Source: Flavobacteriales bacterium
Lineage (GTDB): Bacteria; Bacteroidota; Bacteroidia; Flavobacteriales_D; Crocinitomicaceae
Length of the DNA: 5,531 nucleotides
Direction of reading: 5' to 3'
Assembly (NCBI GenBank): GCA_947496835.1
Contig: CANMFV010000087.1
Location: forward strand, 1-5,531
Shown: in pieces, positions 4,890 through 5,531 of the stretch
Position numbering within the stretch: position 1 is the stretch's first letter
How the letters are laid out: each line of letters opens with the position of its first letter
The notes under the pieces: model-generated
Told to the model about the DNA's origin: nothing
Seen by the model: only the letters and a program-made list of their open reading frames with translations
Database searches by the model: none
Translations under genes and position numbers: made by a program

Positions 4890-5531
4890 ATGAAAAAAAT
4901 TGTACTTTCTATTAGTTTTCTTGCTCTATCCGGATTCTTAACTAAAACAACTGCTCAAGTAGGTTTAGAAGGAGTTGTGGTAGAAAAATTTTATATTTCT
5001 AATGCGGCAGATTCAATTGATGCGTTAAATAACGGGGCTGTTTATCCATTGTATGTTGGTTCAACAACTTACCGTGTTTACGCCAATTTACTACCTGGAT
5101 ATAAGTTGGTGAATTTATTCGGAAATGTGCAACATCCATTGAATATAGAAACATCGACTGCTTTTTACAACGACCCAAATTTTGGTTTCAAGGTATACCA
5201 AGGAACGAGTGTGAACAACACAAAGAAAAACACCACATTAATTGATTCATACATGTCAATGGGTGGTGTTGCAAATGGTCTAATGGGCGTTTTGAAATCA
5301 GAAGATACAGATGGATCTATCGGAAACTTACAAGGGATTCTTGCAAATACAAATCCATTAATGGGATTGCCAATTACAGGAGCAAATTCAGCAGATGGTT
5401 TAATGCCGGGCACACCAAATACGCCAAGTGTTTTAGGAATCTCTAATGAACTAGATATTTTTGATCAAACAGTAGGTGCAACATTTACAACAACGAATGG
5501 AGCCATTTCAACCCTAGGTGGGGTGGAAGGA
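4890..5531 (+). CDS. Secreted protein of unknown family, second tandem paralog (3' end outside window)
   Basis: The ATG at 4890 opens a frame of 214 codons with no stop before the window edge. The signal peptide is MKKIVLSISFLALSGFLT..., probably cleaved at TTA/Q (22-23). The mature start QVGLEGVVVEKFYIS matches QSGLEGIIVEKYYVS of the gene before it. Shared blocks include YVGSTTYRVYANLLPG (55-70), QHPLNIETST (81-90), LIDSYMSMGGVANGLMGVLK (117-136) and TVGATFTTTNGAISTLGGV (194-212). By comparison with its neighbour, a further strand block like LLIAQITTKG should lie just beyond the edge. Between the blocks it is richer in Gly, Asn, Pro and Thr and less charged than its paralog. Whether a T9SS domain follows cannot be seen. 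The 21-base gap from the upstream stop suggests co-transcription. Confidence 0.85.
   Translation, partial: MKKIVLSISFLALSGFLTKTTAQVGLEGVVVEKFYISNAADSIDALNNGAVYPLYVGSTTYRVYANLLPGYKLVNLFGNVQHPLNIETSTAFYNDPNFGFKVYQGTSVNNTKKNTTLIDSYMSMGGVANGLMGVLKSEDTDGSIGNLQGILANTNPLMGLPITGANSADGLMPGTPNTPSVLGISNELDIFDQTVGATFTTTNGAISTLGGVEG

Noticed and set aside
5165..5413. Minus-strand frame of 82 codons
   Set aside because: It is antisense to the second paralog, which is supported by signal peptide, operon spacing and similarity to the gene before it.

Overview
The window looks like chromosomal DNA from a member of the Bacteroidota, most probably Flavobacteriales (a Crocinitomicaceae/Fluviicola-like organism is my guess, not shown). 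Reasons: AT-rich DNA; start codons without Shine-Dalgarno sequences; promoter boxes of the Bacteroidota type (TAnnTTTG at -7 with TTG at -33); a C-terminal type IX secretion (T9SS) sorting domain; a DUF1566-type surface lipoprotein; and a tRNA gene without encoded CCA.

Layout, left to right: (1) the 3' end of an unrecognised plus-strand gene (1..357). (2) A plus-strand lipoprotein gene with an Ig-like DUF5011-type domain and a DUF1566 domain (547..1323). (3) A bidirectional terminator (1373..1422) separating it from a convergent tRNA-Leu(CAA) gene on the minus strand (1426..1507), which has its own recognisable promoter (1518..1549). (4) A minus-strand Ppx/GppA phosphatase gene (1595..2473) with a -7 box and a 12-bp palindrome upstream. 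(5) A minus-strand gene for a secreted T9SS cargo with three tandem repeats of about 100 residues, probably a six-bladed beta-propeller (2592..3824). (6) A divergent intergenic region of 234 bp containing an A/T-tract inverted repeat and a pair of TTAACCTG direct repeats. (7) Two tandem plus-strand genes (4059..4868 and 4890..beyond the right edge) coding for paralogous secreted proteins of a family I cannot name.

Most of the window concerns the cell envelope and secretion: four of the six protein genes have a signal peptide or lipobox. Two housekeeping genes, the tRNA and ppx/gppA, sit between them. No mobile element, CRISPR array or defence gene is visible. The least explained part is the tandem paralog pair at the right end, together with the repeat-containing regulatory region before it. 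No gene-free stretch exceeds 300 bases.
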